This document shows, in pieces, positions 31,580-43,264 of a DNA stretch of 64,000 bases. Numbering within the stretch: the stretch's first letter is position 1; the number at the start of each line of letters is the position of its first letter. This DNA is from Cepaea nemoralis (lineage: Eukaryota; Mollusca; Gastropoda; Stylommatophora; Helicidae): positions 548,001-612,000 of the forward strand of contig JACEFZ010026849.1 in the NCBI GenBank assembly GCA_014155875.1, in the 5' to 3' direction. Position numbers and translations under genes: made by a program. The notes below the pieces were generated by a model. It was not told where the DNA came from. It saw nothing but the letters and a program-made list of their open reading frames with translations, and ran no database searches.

Positions 31580-31690
31580 TTCAAAACAATGTATTCCTTT
31601 AGTGAATTGAAACACAGAAGCCATAAACAATGTATTGCATGATATCTTGCCTGGCATATTTTGCTGCATCTCAAACTGCAGAGTTATATA
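31580..31690 (-). mobile_element. Penelope-like element 3' UTR fragment
   Basis: Reverse match to the tail at 24430-24570: GTATTGCATGATATCTTGCC, GGCATATTTTGCTGCATCTC. Confidence 0.75.
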
Positions 31691-31990
31691 TCATAAGAAG
31701 TGAATAAATGAATAATATTTGGCTGAAATACTAAATACATAGGTCTCTCAGATTCTTCAAATGTGGAGTATGTTATCTTCACGGTAGTCTAAGATTTAAA
31801 AGGTAGTCCTCCTATTTGCATAGCAATGGTTGGAAATCACATAACCAATAATGCTTTGATATACTTGAGTAATCGATTATTGTTTGTAAAATACAGTATA
31901 CAAAATGCATTCTGTTTATTTACTCTAAAGATAACAACATATAAGAAAGGTGAGAGGAAGTGCAAGGTAAAGGAATCAAGTGTGACAAAC

Positions 31991-32098
31991 CTCATCTTGT
32001 CTGGAGCCTGTGCCAAGCTGGCCTTCCAAATTTCTGCCCCACACAAACAAACCTCCATCGTCAGTTAAGAGAATTGTATGGAGGCTGCCACAGCAGAC
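31991..32098 (-). CDS. RLD gene exon 10 (propeller blade)
   Basis: Acceptor TTATCTCGCAG before 32098, donor GTTTGT after 31991. Phase 0, 36 codons: VCCGSLHTILLTDDGGLFVW then GRNLEGQLGTGSRQDE. Clear RCC1 signatures. Confidence 0.96.
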
Positions 32099-32377
32099 CT
32101 GCGAGATAAGAACAGCTTACTCTGACAGGATACAGCAACATAAACTACAAATAAATGGCAGCTACCTAATCAACTTTATATATACGGCATGTCACGTAAA
32201 GTGGTACATGACTTGGGTAAATACAAATGATATTGGCTACATCATACAGTAGACTAAGAAACTTTTACTGGCAAGAATATTGGTATACATCTGGCAAACA
32301 ATTTTTAACAAATGAAAAAGTCACAAACCATAAGGAAAGCAAAGAATAGCAACACAGTAATCTACCATAAAAAGTTA

Positions 32378-32612
32378 ATTGCATGGCCTTTACAGGACAT
32401 CAGTCAACCCCAGCATTTTTTGGCTGTTTGTGATTTCTAGGCAAGATTACATTCAGTAGTTTGCCATTGCTTTCTGAACGACCAGATTCATACTATTGTA
32501 TGAAAACCAACGCAAGGTGGTCTGTTTCCAAATCACCTGCAGCAGTGTTTCGATTGCGGTATGCAGGATTATGAAATGCGACAGTAACCCCTTCGCCACA
32601 GAGCTGGAGAAT
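32378..32612 (-). repeat. SINE, head A with shared tail
   Basis: Reverse copy: TTTACAGGACATCAGTCAAC at the 3' end, GCAGTGTTTCGATTGCGGTA box B, AACCCCTTCGCCACAGAGCT head. Confidence 0.75.
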
Positions 32613-33254
32613 CTACCATACATGTTGTAATTGGTGACAAGGAGGGCTAGTGTAGGACTGGATACCTCATTCTGTAAAAATAAACTTTAGCCGCAAAATC
32701 CACACAACCATAAACATGTCTAAAGACAAGAAAAGATTATAACCCTGACCAACTGTTAACTTTAAGGTTATTGCTAATGAAATGCTACAATGATTATTTT
32801 ATGTTACATATTTCTCTAATGGTTTTGAAAAAGAATATAATGAAGAAATTGACCAGTCTGTTATCAGGGTCCATAGTGGAAGATAAGAATAGTAACACTA
32901 TAACCTACCATGCATGAAGTAAGAGGCTAACTAAGGAGGGTTGGTATGAAATTGGCTACATCATCCTGTAGAAAACTTAAGCTGAAAAATCTAACTAATC
33001 ATAGACAAGTCTACAAAGGGTTTGGCTTGAGCCGGTTGAGGCTCTATGCTCCACATGGGAAGTTGAAAGGCAGACTGAAGACTGATAATAAAGAAATGGG
33101 CCTATAGTTAGTAAGAGGAGTGTTATCATCTGAGGAGAGCCACGAACAAAGGAGCCTGTTGACCCTACATAATAATGTCATGATTTAGTATATGTAATAT
33201 TACTGTTATCTTTTCTTTAAAAAAATAGTCAACACACTTAACATTTGAATGCAG

Positions 33255-33624
33255 ACATGACCGAAATTAACTTATGTAAACTTAGCCATGGATGTAAGTC
33301 ATTTCAACCATAGTATATGTGAGTTTACTATTATCTTTTTAAAAAATACCAACACACAAAGCTTTAAATGCAAACATGACTAAAATTTACTTTTGTATTC
33401 TTCTTCTTCTGCGTTCATCCGGAGAGTTTTTTTGGACGTGATTGCGTTATGCCTGTTAACAGCAGCTGCATCTTTTGTCACCTTACCATTTACTAAGTCA
33501 TTTCAACCATATTATATGCGAGATTACTATACCATTTAAAAAAATACCAACACACAAAGTTTTGAAAGTAAAATTACTGAAAATTACTTTTGTAATCTTG
33601 CCATGGACGTAAGTCGTTTCAACC
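33255..33624. repeat. 116-bp tandem triplication across the exon 9 donor
   Basis: AAGTCxTTTCAACC recurs at 33297, 33495 and 33611. The spacing is 116 bp once the inserted SINE (about 82 bp) is discounted. The copy nearest exon 9 is the true exon end with its donor. The other two carry decayed versions of the same exon end, and at 33376-33390 an AAAA|GTAAAT donor-like site survives. Confidence 0.8.
33401..33482 (-). repeat. GAA-SINE, 5'-truncated
   Basis: TTCTTCTTCTGCGTTCATCC start on the plus strand, ending in the middle of the SINE. Inserted in the central copy of the 116-bp triplication. Confidence 0.85.
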
Positions 33625-33764
33625 TCTGCAGGTAGAAGGAATGATGTCTGTTCTGGAACGTACATGCCAGCATGTTTTGAAGACCTTAAGGATGAGGCCA
33701 CCTGCCTTAGACTATGTGGATGCAGCCCCCACAGGAACACTTTGTTGCTGGCAGATATAGCAAC
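33588..33764 (-). CDS. RLD gene exon 9 (diverged propeller blade)
   Basis: Acceptor TTATTTCAG before 33764, donor GTAATT after 33588. Phase 0, 59 codons. VAISASNKVFLWG follows YFHS of exon 8. The blade then has an expanded loop (SSLRSSKHAGMYVPEQTSFL) in place of the usual GQLG, and ends VHGKITK before VCCGSLHT of exon 10. Confidence 0.9.
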
Positions 33765-34179
33765 CTGAAATAATTTCTTGATGTAATTACTCAAATTAAG
33801 CAACACATTTAGAAAAGGATTACTGATATGTATTAAAATACTGAAACCAGAATTAATGAAGAGATTGCGTGTATAGAAAACATTCTCAACTATACAGTAA
33901 AATAAATGAAAAGTTAACCACGTTACAAGAAAATGTGTATTCTCCTCTTTGGGCTTATACACAAACGCAATATTTTACTGTTTGTGTTATCCAACTGAAA
34001 GCATCCCATATTTAAGATAAATAAATGTATAATATTATCGCTTCTTAATTTCCTGAAGAATAGGATAGGAAATGCTTCCAAACATAGCAAAGATGAGTGT
34101 ATTTCATTGTGAATGAACAGACTAGAATTTTTCCTGTATGGCATATATAATGGAACACTCACAGAGTTGTCATAATCAA

Positions 34180-34490
34180 TTAACAAGACAAGCTGCAGAA
34201 ACCGCCAGATCAGCAAAACAATGCTGTAACTATCTGCCTGTCAGAGCTTCGAGCCTAGACCAACTGTCTTGTCTGCCCTGCCATGACATTTAGTCTTTAG
34301 TTTGCATTTTCACGCATCAAGGATAAGGCTTGCAGTTCCCCCAATTGCGCTCGACCTCCAAAGTCGTTGGCACAATGTGGAGTGTTGAGTTTGGAGCGTG
34401 CCGTCCAACATTCAGCACTAATAGAAAGCAGGTAGTACCGTCTTCTGTTATGAGGTAGCTCAGTCATATCTGAATAAGACCTGACATTTA
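34180..34490 (-). repeat. 500-bp retroposon, partial
   Basis: AGACAAGCTGCAGAAACCGC through TAGCTCAGTCATATCTGAAT. Only the 5' two thirds (minus strand) remain. Confidence 0.7.
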
Positions 34491-35100
34491 AGGTTTCTGA
34501 GACAGATTTTTGAAGTTTTCATTAATCTTATCTCATTACAATATAATTCAAGTGTTCTCTTTTCCATGACAAACAACCATATTGCAACACTTAAGGCTTT
34601 GTCTTATTTCTAATGATTAGGATTTATTGCACATGATAAAATTTACATTTTATAAAACTGACTGTTTAATTATATTCCTAATTTCTTTGCTATATCCTAT
34701 GTGATATTATCTATGTACTCACACATTAACAGTAACAAAGATGCAGACTGAAAGAAAGGAGCAAAAACAAGTGGATTAGAATATTATTAATATTGTCAAC
34801 TATCCTCTTATTAATATCTGCAAAAAGATTATTTAAGTCCATTTTTGTGTGTGGCCTTAGTTAAGACATTATTTCTAATTGTGAACTCCCCTCTTATTTT
34901 TACTTCGTTTTTGTAAAATGGCATGGATTTGAATCCTAAGGATTTTCTTGCTTGTTTATGTTGTTTAAGATCCACAGCCATTCATCAGCTTTTAAAGGGC
35001 ATGAAGTTTTGCCCATCTTTGGCATAGGATGTTTCCATCTTAAATTTTTTTAATATTGTTAAAATTAAAAAGTGCTTTTTATCAAAGTATTGTTCCAAAC
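34491..35100. other. AT-rich intron sequence, nothing recognised
   Basis: No exon or repeat match noticed. Confidence 0.5.
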
Positions 35101-35106
35101 TACAAT

Positions 35107-35378
35107 GAAGTTGGGAGCTGCGGCAGCTAGCATGTTTGCCTGTCAGCCCGGTGATCGTGTATTTGAATCCACAATGAGGCGAATATTTTAAATGACAGGG
35201 GTTCCCAGGTCGAACGAGCCTAAAATGGGTACAGAAAAATGTCCTCGGAGGTAAAGGTGGCCGCCATAAAACTGCCCACAGCACCTATTAAGAACTGATT
35301 GATCTATAAAAATATGAGGCTGGCAACATGCACCCAATAAGCTTTCAGGTGTGGAAAAGGGTCCGTTACTTTTTTGGG
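35107..35378 (+). repeat. SINE family 2 (tRNA-like head), complete
   Basis: Head GGGAGCTGCGGCAGCTAGCA with GTATTTGAATCCACAATGAG as box B. Body AAAATGGGTACAGAAAAATG, ending GGGTCCGTTACTTTTTTG. Confidence 0.75.
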
Positions 35379-35643
35379 TTTTACCATATACTTAAACACC
35401 TCAGGATATGTAAATAGGGTTCTTATATTAAGTAACACACAGCTATAAAACTATTTCAAAGCTGTAGCCAGGACAAACGTAAAATGACACACTTAGTAAA
35501 ATACAATGAACATTAGCATAACATTATAAACACTGGGAACTTTTGGCTCAAATTACAGGTCAAGTTGGTTCTAGAAAGAATTCTTATTGTCCACTTTCAA
35601 TTAGAAGTATGTATTATATATGATACATTCACAGGTAACTTAC

Positions 35644-35778
35644 GGAATGAAAGTACTTTGTGGCAATGGCCACAATTGGTCCTTCTGACAGACTGACTTT
35701 CTGTGGCACTGATGATTTACTACTGGTCCCTAGACCAAGCTGACCAAAGTAGCCACAACCAAATGTCCAGACATCTCC
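35644..35778 (-). CDS. RLD gene exon 8 (propeller blade)
   Basis: Acceptor TCATTTAG before 35778, donor GTAAGT after 35644. Phase 0, 45 codons: GDVWTFGCGYFGQLGLGTSS through VAIATKYFHS. A full RCC1 repeat core. Confidence 0.97.
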
Positions 35779-36039
35779 CTAAATGACAACAGACATAGTT
35801 TTATGTGTTACATTTTCATGTACAGTTACACGCATTGTACTAATCTGTTCATGTACACTTAGCATTACATTATAATATCAAATATGCATCATCTGATGTA
35901 AAGAATATTTTCTAAAATTTATCTTTGTCAAAAGAAGTGAGGTAAAGAATTCTTAACAGCTATATTAAGTCAACCCTGATGTACAGAAGCAGACATGGAC
36001 AATTAGCAGACAAGTGAGGAATTATGTGGAAGCTGTAGA

Positions 36040-36340
36040 GATGTGATTTTATAGAAGAATGATGAGAACACCATATATAAACAGAAAAAGTAATAAAGGT
36101 GTCTCGAAAGAAGTTAACTCACAAAGAGGAGAGGTTACTCTCATCAGAAGTAGACAGACCACATTCTTTGGGCATGTCATGAAAGGGAAAGCTGGAGCAT
36201 GTTCTCACAACAAGAAAGTTGGACAGGAAGAGAAGCAGGGGAAGACGAAGAGAGAAAATGCTGGGAAATTTGACATGATGGCATGGAGGAACATCAGTAT
36301 CAGAAATAATTATGAGATGAACTGAAAGCTGAACTAGATT
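36040..36340 (+). mobile_element. RTE-like LINE C-terminal fragment
   Basis: RQTTFFGHVMKGKAGACSHN and MMAWRNIS correspond to RQTSFFGHVMRREALEN and the following WYGGIS segment of the 39240-39400 copy. Frameshifted. Confidence 0.65.
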
Positions 36341-36829
36341 ACTAACAGCAGACCCAGTTGAGACATGGCATTTCTCAGGACCTTGATTAAATACCAACAT
36401 TATGATAACTCAAGTCTTTAGCAGAACATCACCCCCATCCCAGCCTGCTGGAAAGACTCTTGATCCTTCACAAGTTTCAATCCTCAGGAGTTTTCATGCC
36501 CAGGGTATCTTTACTGTGCTAAGTCCACTGTCGTGTTGGTCGGCCCCTGCCTCTGTTTCCAGGAACTATGCTTTCTATTTCTGTTCTTTCTAAACTACTA
36601 TGATGTATAATATGGCTAAAGTGTTTCAGTTTACGAGACATGATGCTGTTTTTAAAATCTTGTTTTCTCCAATGTTCAGGTCTTGTAGATGTCAGTATTT
36701 TTCTTTTCCTTGATCCACAGTAGCCTCAAATATTTTCTGTAATATTTAAGTTTAAAAGCCTGGCTTTCTTTAGTGATTGAATAACGGTCTATAATTTACA
36801 CCCATCTGTAGCCATAGGAAAGTTGCATG

Positions 36830-37232
36830 TTTTGAATACTATTACTTTTATTTCTTTACTGCTGTAGCTCTTAATGCTGTTTAACCTCTGCATTGCTACA
36901 GCCAATCTCCTTCTGATTTTTTTTTTTAGAAACATGTTATTATGTTATTAATTACAAAGTATTCAAAATGTGTGACATTTTAAGTTTCTTCACTGTTGAT
37001 TGTAAAGTTTGGCTGATATGTAGTTTTGTCTGTGGACATTATTTGAATGTTCAGAAAAAGATTTTGATCTTCTCTGCATCCTTTGACAGACAAGATTAAC
37101 TGTTCTAATCCCTTTGCATTGTTTGAGAGGACTGTATCATCTGAATATCTGAGTTCTGGAATAAGATTTCCTCCTATTATAAATGGATTAAAATTGTCAT
37201 AGGTTTAATCAATTTTGACATTTCCAATCAAA
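36830..37232 (-). mobile_element. LINE reverse-transcriptase fragment, decayed
   Basis: On the minus strand: IGGNLIPELRYSDDTVLSNN, the YxDDT catalytic box of an RTE-like RT, then broken frames. Confidence 0.55.
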
Positions 37233-37242
37233 TCCAATATTT

Positions 37243-37603
37243 CATCATCAAGTGCCGTGCCGGCTGGCGTAGGCGTTCATGGCTCTCCATAGATCTCGGT
37301 CTTTGGTTTTTTCTTTGGTTTTCTGGATTAACTCTGCTGCTGATATTCCTCCATGCCACCGCCTCAATCCATCCAGCATCATTTCTCTTGGTCTACCTCT
37401 GCCTCCCCTCGATCATTCCAGTTGTTACAATGTTCTCCAATGCCTCTCTTCTCATCACATGACCGAAGAAAGATGTTTGTCTCTGTCTTATTGTTGTATA
37501 TAATGTTCTAGTTTCATTAGTCTGTTTCAGGCAGTCGTCATTAGTTACTCTGGCAGTCCAAGGAATTCGCAACATTCGTCTCAGGAACCACATCTCTGTT
37601 GCT
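37243..37603 (-). mobile_element. RTE-like LINE 3' fragment with target duplication
   Basis: Flanked by a perfect 10-bp duplication, TCCAATATTT, at 37233-37242 and 37604-37613. (ATC)n at the 3' end. Translates to EATEMWFLRRMLRIPWTARV and FFGHVMRREALENIVTTG. A clean 5'-truncated insertion. Confidence 0.92.
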
Positions 37604-37837
37604 TCCAATATTTACGATAAAAAAAATGTGGTCTTGTACAACCTGCTTCTGCAGCAACGGTTATAATTGAGGTCCGTTTTTTTTGGTGAGTTTTGATATT
37701 CTTTCCATTCTTTTTTCTCTTTTGAGTTAGTCCTAAACAGGACTGGATATATTTTCGCCTCTCTGCTTTTCAGGACTGGTTGAGATTTGACATTCCTCAA
37801 TACACACGCACACACTCTCTCTCTCACGCACTTGCAT

Positions 37838-37849
37838 GTGTGTGTATGT

Positions 37850-37880
<31 letters not shown>

Positions 37881-37881
37881 T
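37838..37881. repeat. (TG)n then poly-G
   Basis: TG dinucleotides followed by a G run. Confidence 0.95.
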
Positions 37882-38191
37882 TTGAACAGGCACAGGGAGA
37901 GAATGCGACCCAGCTGTGTCTTAAACCCCTTTGCACGTCAAACCAGTTTGATGTTTTCCCATTTCAAATTTCTTTTCTTTGGGTAAGAGAAAAGCATTCT
38001 CTTCCATGCTTTGAGCCTAACAGATCTTCACACAAAAGCGCAGGACAGATATTGATACTGCTGGTTTCTCACTATACCTGGATTAGTTCCACTGATATAT
38101 CAACCCAGCCTGGTGACTTTGGTCAAGCTGTTATCACATTCTGAGAATTATTTCTTCACTGATTTATGTAGGCTTCACTGATTTATGGAGC

Positions 38192-39492
38192 AATTGATTG
38201 TGAAGATTTTCGTACAATTAACCTCATAAACCATATCACTAAGCTTCTACTCAGAATCATAATGAGAAGAAACAAAAATAAAATAAAAATGGAAATTAGT
38301 GAAGAACAGTATGGATTTGTGGAAGGAAAGGGCACAAACAATGCAATTTATACATTACGGACACTAATAGAAAGGTCAATAGAGAAACAGGGAGACATAT
38401 ATTTGTGCTTCATAGATTATACTAAGGCATTTGATAAAGTAAAACATGATGAACTGATTAAAATGTTGGAAGATATCAACATTGATGGAAAAGATTTAAG
38501 AATAATAAAGAATGTTTACTGGAACCAAGTAGCAGCAATTAAAATGGGAAATAAAGAGGGTAGTTACGAACAGATAAAGCTAGGAGTACGACAGGGGTGT
38601 GTCTTGTCACCAGATCTTTTCTCCCTGTATAGCGAAGTAATAATGAGAGAGATCAAAGAGATGCCAGGAATACTAGTTGGAGGTTATAATATAAATAATA
38701 TACGCTATGCAGATGACACAGTATTGGTGGCGGATAATTCAACAGACCTCCAGCAATTATTAGACGTTGTAGTAACAGAGAGTGCAAGGAAAGGACTCTC
38801 CTTGAATATCCAGAAAACAGTAACAATGGTAATATCAAAGAAAATGGTGACACCAAAATGTGACATAGAAATAGAAGGAAAAATCCTTAACCAAGTGGAT
38901 AATTTTAGATACCTAGGGGCATTTATAACATCAGATGGAAGATGTACAACAGAGATTAGGAGCAGAATAGGGCAGGCAAAAGCCGCATTTCAGAAAATGA
39001 AGAGTATCTTGTGCAATAAGTCACTATCACTGAATGTAAGAAAGAGAGTGCTGAAATGCTATGTAGAACCAGTTTTGCTGTATGGCAGTGAATCTTGAAA
39101 TGTAAATGAACAAAGTAAGAAGAAATTAGAAGCAACAGAGATGTGGTTCCTGAGACGAATGTTGCGAATTCCTTAGACTGCCAGAGTAACTAACGATGAC
39201 TGCCTGAAACAGGCTAATGAAAATAGAACATTATATACAACAATAAGACAGAGACAAACATCTTTCTTCGGTCACGTGATGAGAAGAGAGGCATTGGAGA
39301 ACATCGTAACAACTGGAAAGATCGAGGGGAAGAGAGGTAGAGGCAGACCAAGAGAAATGATGCTGGATGGATTGAGACGGTGGTATGGAGGAATATCAGC
39401 AGCAGAGTTGATCCAGAAAACCAAAGACCGAGATCTGTGGAGAGCCATGAATGCCTACGCCAGCTGGCACGGCACTTGATGATGATGATGAT
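38192..39492 (+). mobile_element. RTE-like LINE, RT to 3' end
   Basis: Covers the RT from its N-terminal box (DFRTINLINHITKLLLRII) through the palm to the C-terminus, ending in (TGA)n. 5'-truncated: no endonuclease. Confidence 0.92.
38262..39098 (+). pseudogene. RTE-like LINE reverse transcriptase
   Basis: EEQYGFVEGKGTNNAIYTLR, CFIDYTKAFDKVKHDEL (catalytic Asp), LGVRQGCVLSPDLFSLYSE, NNIRYADDTVLVADN (YADD box), FRYLGAFITSDG (thumb). The stop after YGSES is TGA where the sister copy at 28900 has Trp. A second stop at RIP-x-TARV is TAG for Trp. Otherwise the frame is open to the end at 39479, so the copy is young. Confidence 0.9.
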
Positions 39493-39560
39493 GATTTATG
39501 TTGATAGGGAGTACAACTTACAACCTAGCATGTGTGATATTTTATCACTTAACATTGAGG

Positions 39561-39842
39561 TCAGCATGGCTGATTGGATAAGGGCGCTTGTTCTCAAACT
39601 TCTGGTGTGCTGGTACTGATGAAGTGGGTTCAACCCCATGACTGGTCAGCTGGACTAGAATGTTGACTTCTCATGCTTGACTAGGGGAGGTAAATTACAA
39701 TCAAATACCTCAGAAGTCAGAGTGGGTTCATCTGATCGCGAGGAACACTGGTAATAGGGAAAGCTAATCCACAGGCAAAATTCGGACCAGTGCACTAGAA
39801 GTAGTAGCATGTGTAAGAACTATGCTTGAGTTCAAAGCGGGT
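39561..39842 (+). repeat. tRNA-derived SINE, family 1
   Basis: AGGTCAGCATGGCTGATTGG head, GTGGGTTCAACCCCATGAC box B, GAGTTCAAAGCGGG 3' end. A good reference copy. Confidence 0.85.
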
Positions 39843-39944
39843 GAACAAAAAGTGTCTGAACATGTTTGTAACATCATAAAACTACATATTCCTTCACACG
39901 TGTTAACCACAGGACTACTGACAATCTCTCAATAGTAAACTCAC

Positions 39945-40095
39945 TGATTCAGTCAGGACTACAGTGTGGGCATAGCCTGCAGACAATTTGACCACTCCAA
40001 CATTTAACAGACGATGCACATGTGTGGGCACCAGGCAGTCTTCCGGGTGACCATGACCAAGTTGACCGTGCACACCCCATCCCCATGAGTACACC
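39945..40095 (-). CDS. RLD gene exon 7 (propeller blade)
   Basis: Acceptor CTTTCTAG before 40095, donor GTGAGT after 39945. One base completes Gln with exon 6, then 50 codons: VYSWGWGVHGQLGHGHPEDC to VVKLSAGYAHTVVLTES. One exon is almost one repeat. Confidence 0.97.
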
Positions 40096-40221
40096 CTAGA
40101 AAGAAGTACCAGACAATAGGTTACACATTTATTGAAGGTTCTAGGTGAACTGATAAATATTAAGAAGATTACACCATGTCAACCGCAAGAATTTCAAATG
40201 CACCCACAAAATCATAATCAC

Positions 40222-40605
40222 ACACCTTGAAAATGGCGAAGGCGTTTGTGTTATCTAAACAGACCTTGGTCCTTAGTGTTCTGGATCTGCTCAATTAATG
40301 GTAATACACCATGCCACCTGCCCAAGCCATCAAGCATAATTTCCCTTTGTCTGCCTCTTCAACCCCAATTTTTTCAATTCTCATCTCATTATATATCAAA
40401 AAAAACATGTTTGTCTCTTTCTTACAGTTGTATATAATCTTCTACTTTCATTTGCCTGATCTAGGTACTTGTTGTTAGTCCCTCTTGAAGTCCAATGTAT
40501 TTGCAACATCCATCTCAGAAACCACATCTCCATTACCTTCCAAGCTATTTCTAATTTGTTCAAATTCCAAGATTCACTGCCATACAGCAGAATATATATT
40601 CACAT
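40222..40605 (-). mobile_element. RTE-like LINE 3' fragment, old
   Basis: Reverse match to the 3' end family: CATAATTTCCCTTTGTCTGC, TCTCAGAAACCACATCTCCA. Many indels. Confidence 0.65.
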
Positions 40606-40654
40606 TTCAGCATACTCTTTCTGATATTTAATGAGAGTTACATATTACTTAGCC

Positions 40655-40888
40655 GGTCTCCCTGGTCGAGGGGTTAGCAGCTTTCTCCGTAACCCCGAAT
40701 ACTCTCGTGGTTGACATGAGCACACGAGAATTGGAAGCGGTTCGAGTCGTGCCAGTGACTTATGAGAGTATGGAGCCAGTCGCTCAGAAAGCAATGGCAA
40801 ACTACTGAGCGTAATCTTGCCAAGAAATCAACAATCAGCTGAAAGATGCTGATGTTGACAGCGATGTCCTGTAAAGGATATGCAAAAA
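40655..40888 (+). repeat. SINE, head B with shared tail
   Basis: Head GGTCTCCCTGGTCGAGGGGT with GGAAGCGGTTCGAGTCGTGC as box B. Tail CAGAAAGCAATGGCAAACTA to GTCCTGTAAAGGATATGC. Confidence 0.8.
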
Positions 40889-40892
40889 ACAT
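40674..40892 (-). other. non-coding ORF across the head B SINE
   Basis: The open frame here lies wholly within the SINE and is not conserved between copies. Noted so that it is not taken for a gene. Confidence 0.7.
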
Positions 40893-40907
40893 GTTTACAT
40901 ATTACAT

Positions 40908-41150
40908 GACCAGCTCCATGGAAAAGGGGTTACGGATGCAGTTTGTAATCCCGCATACCCGCGTTCGAAACACAGCTGTGGGCGATTTAGCAGTAGACCA
41001 CCTTATGTTGGTTTTTTATTAAATGGTATGGGTGCCGGTCGTTCAGAAAGCAATGGCAAACTACTGAACGTAAACTTGCCAAGTGATCACAATAGCAAAA
41101 AATACTTGGGTTGACTGCAACGTCCTGTAAAGGATATGCAAATAACATTT
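40908..41150 (+). repeat. SINE, head A with shared tail
   Basis: Head AGCTCCATGGAAAAGGGGTT with CGCGTTCGAAACACAGC as box B. Its tail is the same as in the SINE just upstream. Confidence 0.8.
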
Positions 41151-41570
41151 TTTAAACTTATTACATGAGCTTCTTTTCTGAAATGCTGCTTTCACTGGGC
41201 CTACTCTGCTCTTAATCTCTGTTACACATTTTCCATTTGATGTTATAATTGTCCTTTAATATGCGAATTTATTGACTTGGTGAAACATTTTCCCTCCATT
41301 GTAATATCATAGCTTGGTGTTCTCTTTCTAACTATAGAAGGATATAACATCAAGCAAGTCTCCAATGTTTCCAACAAAGGGTAAAGGATAATAAATGATG
41401 CACATTGCAAGAATGACATTGAAATTAGAATCACAATGGCAAAAGCAGTTGTTAGAGAGAAAATAAATCAATTACTTCAAATAGTATGGAATTACAAACA
41501 ACATTTCTTTGTAATGCACTTTTCACAGTTATAATCAATTATAAATAAATCACACACTATAGTCTTCTTC
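41151..41570. other. intron sequence, nothing recognised
   Basis: No exon or clear repeat noticed. Confidence 0.45.
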
Positions 41571-41574
41571 TGAC

Positions 41575-41745
41575 TTTCATCACACAACAGAGTTTAGCTC
41601 TTCAACCAACTCACACTGAGCCTTTTGGAGACATGTTAATGCCTGGTTGGATTTTGCAGCTAACTACCAACTCGGAAGTGCACGGGTGACAGTAGAATCA
41701 TTCACTTGTTAGCTTATGATAAATGTGTTACAGTAAAGTTCCACT
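41575..41745. repeat. dispersed repeat, CTCAACCAACTCAC type
   Basis: TTCAACCAACTCACACTGAG and GGATTTTGCAGCTAACTA recur at 47745-47960 and 51285-51500. Nature unknown. Confidence 0.5.
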
Positions 41746-42009
41746 GAATTACCTACTTCCTCCATGTTCTTCCCGAAAAAGACCTGACTGGTTCCATTAA
41801 ATAAATACTGATGTGTGATATAAATCTTCATCAATGAAAGTAAGAACTAGATTAAAGCACTGTTTACATTTTTGTCTTCATTATGATAAAATCATGAAAA
41901 CATAAGATAATATTTAATGAACTGATAACAACATCGAGAAAGAAAAGACAGAATTTTTAAAAGCAATAAAGACAAGCATTTGTGAAGAGTAATTACTGAA
42001 TTAGTTATC

Positions 42010-42154
42010 CGCGGGAAGGTTAACCCGGTCAACAAATGCCCGCAGAAGTCGGATGTGTCGGCCTAACGGCGCAAGAACGCAGCTCTGCTGTAAACAGGCA
42101 CAACGCAGTCACATCCGAAAAAATATACGGATGATCGCAGAAGAAGAAGAAGAA
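42010..42154 (+). repeat. GAA-SINE, complete, with perfect target duplication
   Basis: Perfect 12-bp duplication GAATTAGTTATC at 41998-42009 and 42155-42166. 145 bp, ending (AAG)n. It inserted about 28 bp from the exon 6 donor. Confidence 0.95.
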
Positions 42155-42199
42155 GAATTAGTTATCTATGATACATGATGGTGTTGTGAATAGACTTAC

Positions 42200-42354
42200 T
42201 GATTGTCAGTGGTAAGAGCTACAGAATGGTAATGTCCACATTCAATAGCTACCACTGTTTCAGACTGCAGAGTTTCAAGCAACATTGGCCTTCTGTAAAT
42301 GTGACGAGTCCCAACACCAACCTGGCCATACTTTGAGCCACCCCAAGCATAGAC
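42200..42354 (-). CDS. RLD gene exon 6 (propeller blade)
   Basis: Acceptor GCTTTCTTTCAG before 42354, donor GTAAGT after 42200. Fifty-one codons plus two bases: VYAWGGSKYGQVGVGTRHIY to VVAIECGHYHSVALTTDNQ. One exon is one repeat. Confidence 0.97.
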
Positions 42355-42881
42355 CTGAAAGAAAGCAAGTATTTGGTAAAGACTCTTATTCTCCCCTTCA
42401 GCTCTTTTAGACATACTTTTATAATATTGTTACACTTAGGAAATAGACTTTAAGACAAGTACTACTATCATGAGTTGCGACGGATTAGTGATTAGTGTCC
42501 ATATGTAGAGGTCTACCATTTCATACCCCAATGCCAGTTATCTGCTATGAGACTCCCATAAAAGTGTCACAATGTGAAGAGGCCCCAAATATATATGGAG
42601 TTCTCCCAGACACAATACAAGAACTTCTCAAGTCAAGTAGCTGCATTGCATAACATCATGCCAATAAGTCATCAGTCAAGAACAACTCAATGCATTTATT
42701 GCAGTGCCTCAGAAGGCTAACCCTGGCAACAAACACTGAGGAAAAAGACATGTGTGAGCTGAAAAGTGCAAATATTGCATTTTCGCTGTAAGCAGTCACA
42801 ACGAAACTACCATTCTATAGGCAGAATAGGCAGCTGTCCAGTTAAATTCCACAATTAGGAAAGCCACTCACAAAAAGAGAC

Positions 42882-43025
42882 CTGCAGTAGTGCTAGGGCT
42901 AGCACACTCTCCTGTTGGACTGGTAGTCATGTGTTCAAATCCCCATCAAGGTGGGGATTTTTTCAAACATGACTTATATTGGGCATATGGAACTAGACCC
43001 ATATTTGTATAGACCAAATGGCACT
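42882..43025 (+). repeat. SINE family 2, head part
   Basis: CCTGCAGTAGTGCTAGGGCT with TGTTCAAATCCCCATCAAGG as box B. Confidence 0.55.
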
Positions 43026-43262
43026 CGGTCTCCCTGGCTAAGGGGTTAACGACTTTCTCCGTAATCCTGTATATCCATGTAGGGTAACGCAGCTGCGCAA
43101 GATTCGGTAGTGGGTTGCGTTGCTTTGGTTACTTACAGTGGTATGTGAGCCGGTCGCTCAGAAAGCAATGGAAAACTACTGAGCATAGTCTCGCCAAGAA
43201 ATCAACAACAGCTATAAAATGCCTGTGTTGACAGCGATGTCCTGTAAATAGGATATGGGGAG
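43026..43262 (+). repeat. SINE, head B with shared tail
   Basis: GGTCTCCCTGGCTAAGGGGT head, CCGGTCGCTCAGAAAGCAAT and GTCCTGTAAATAGGATATG tail. Confidence 0.75.
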
Positions 43263-43264
43263 GG

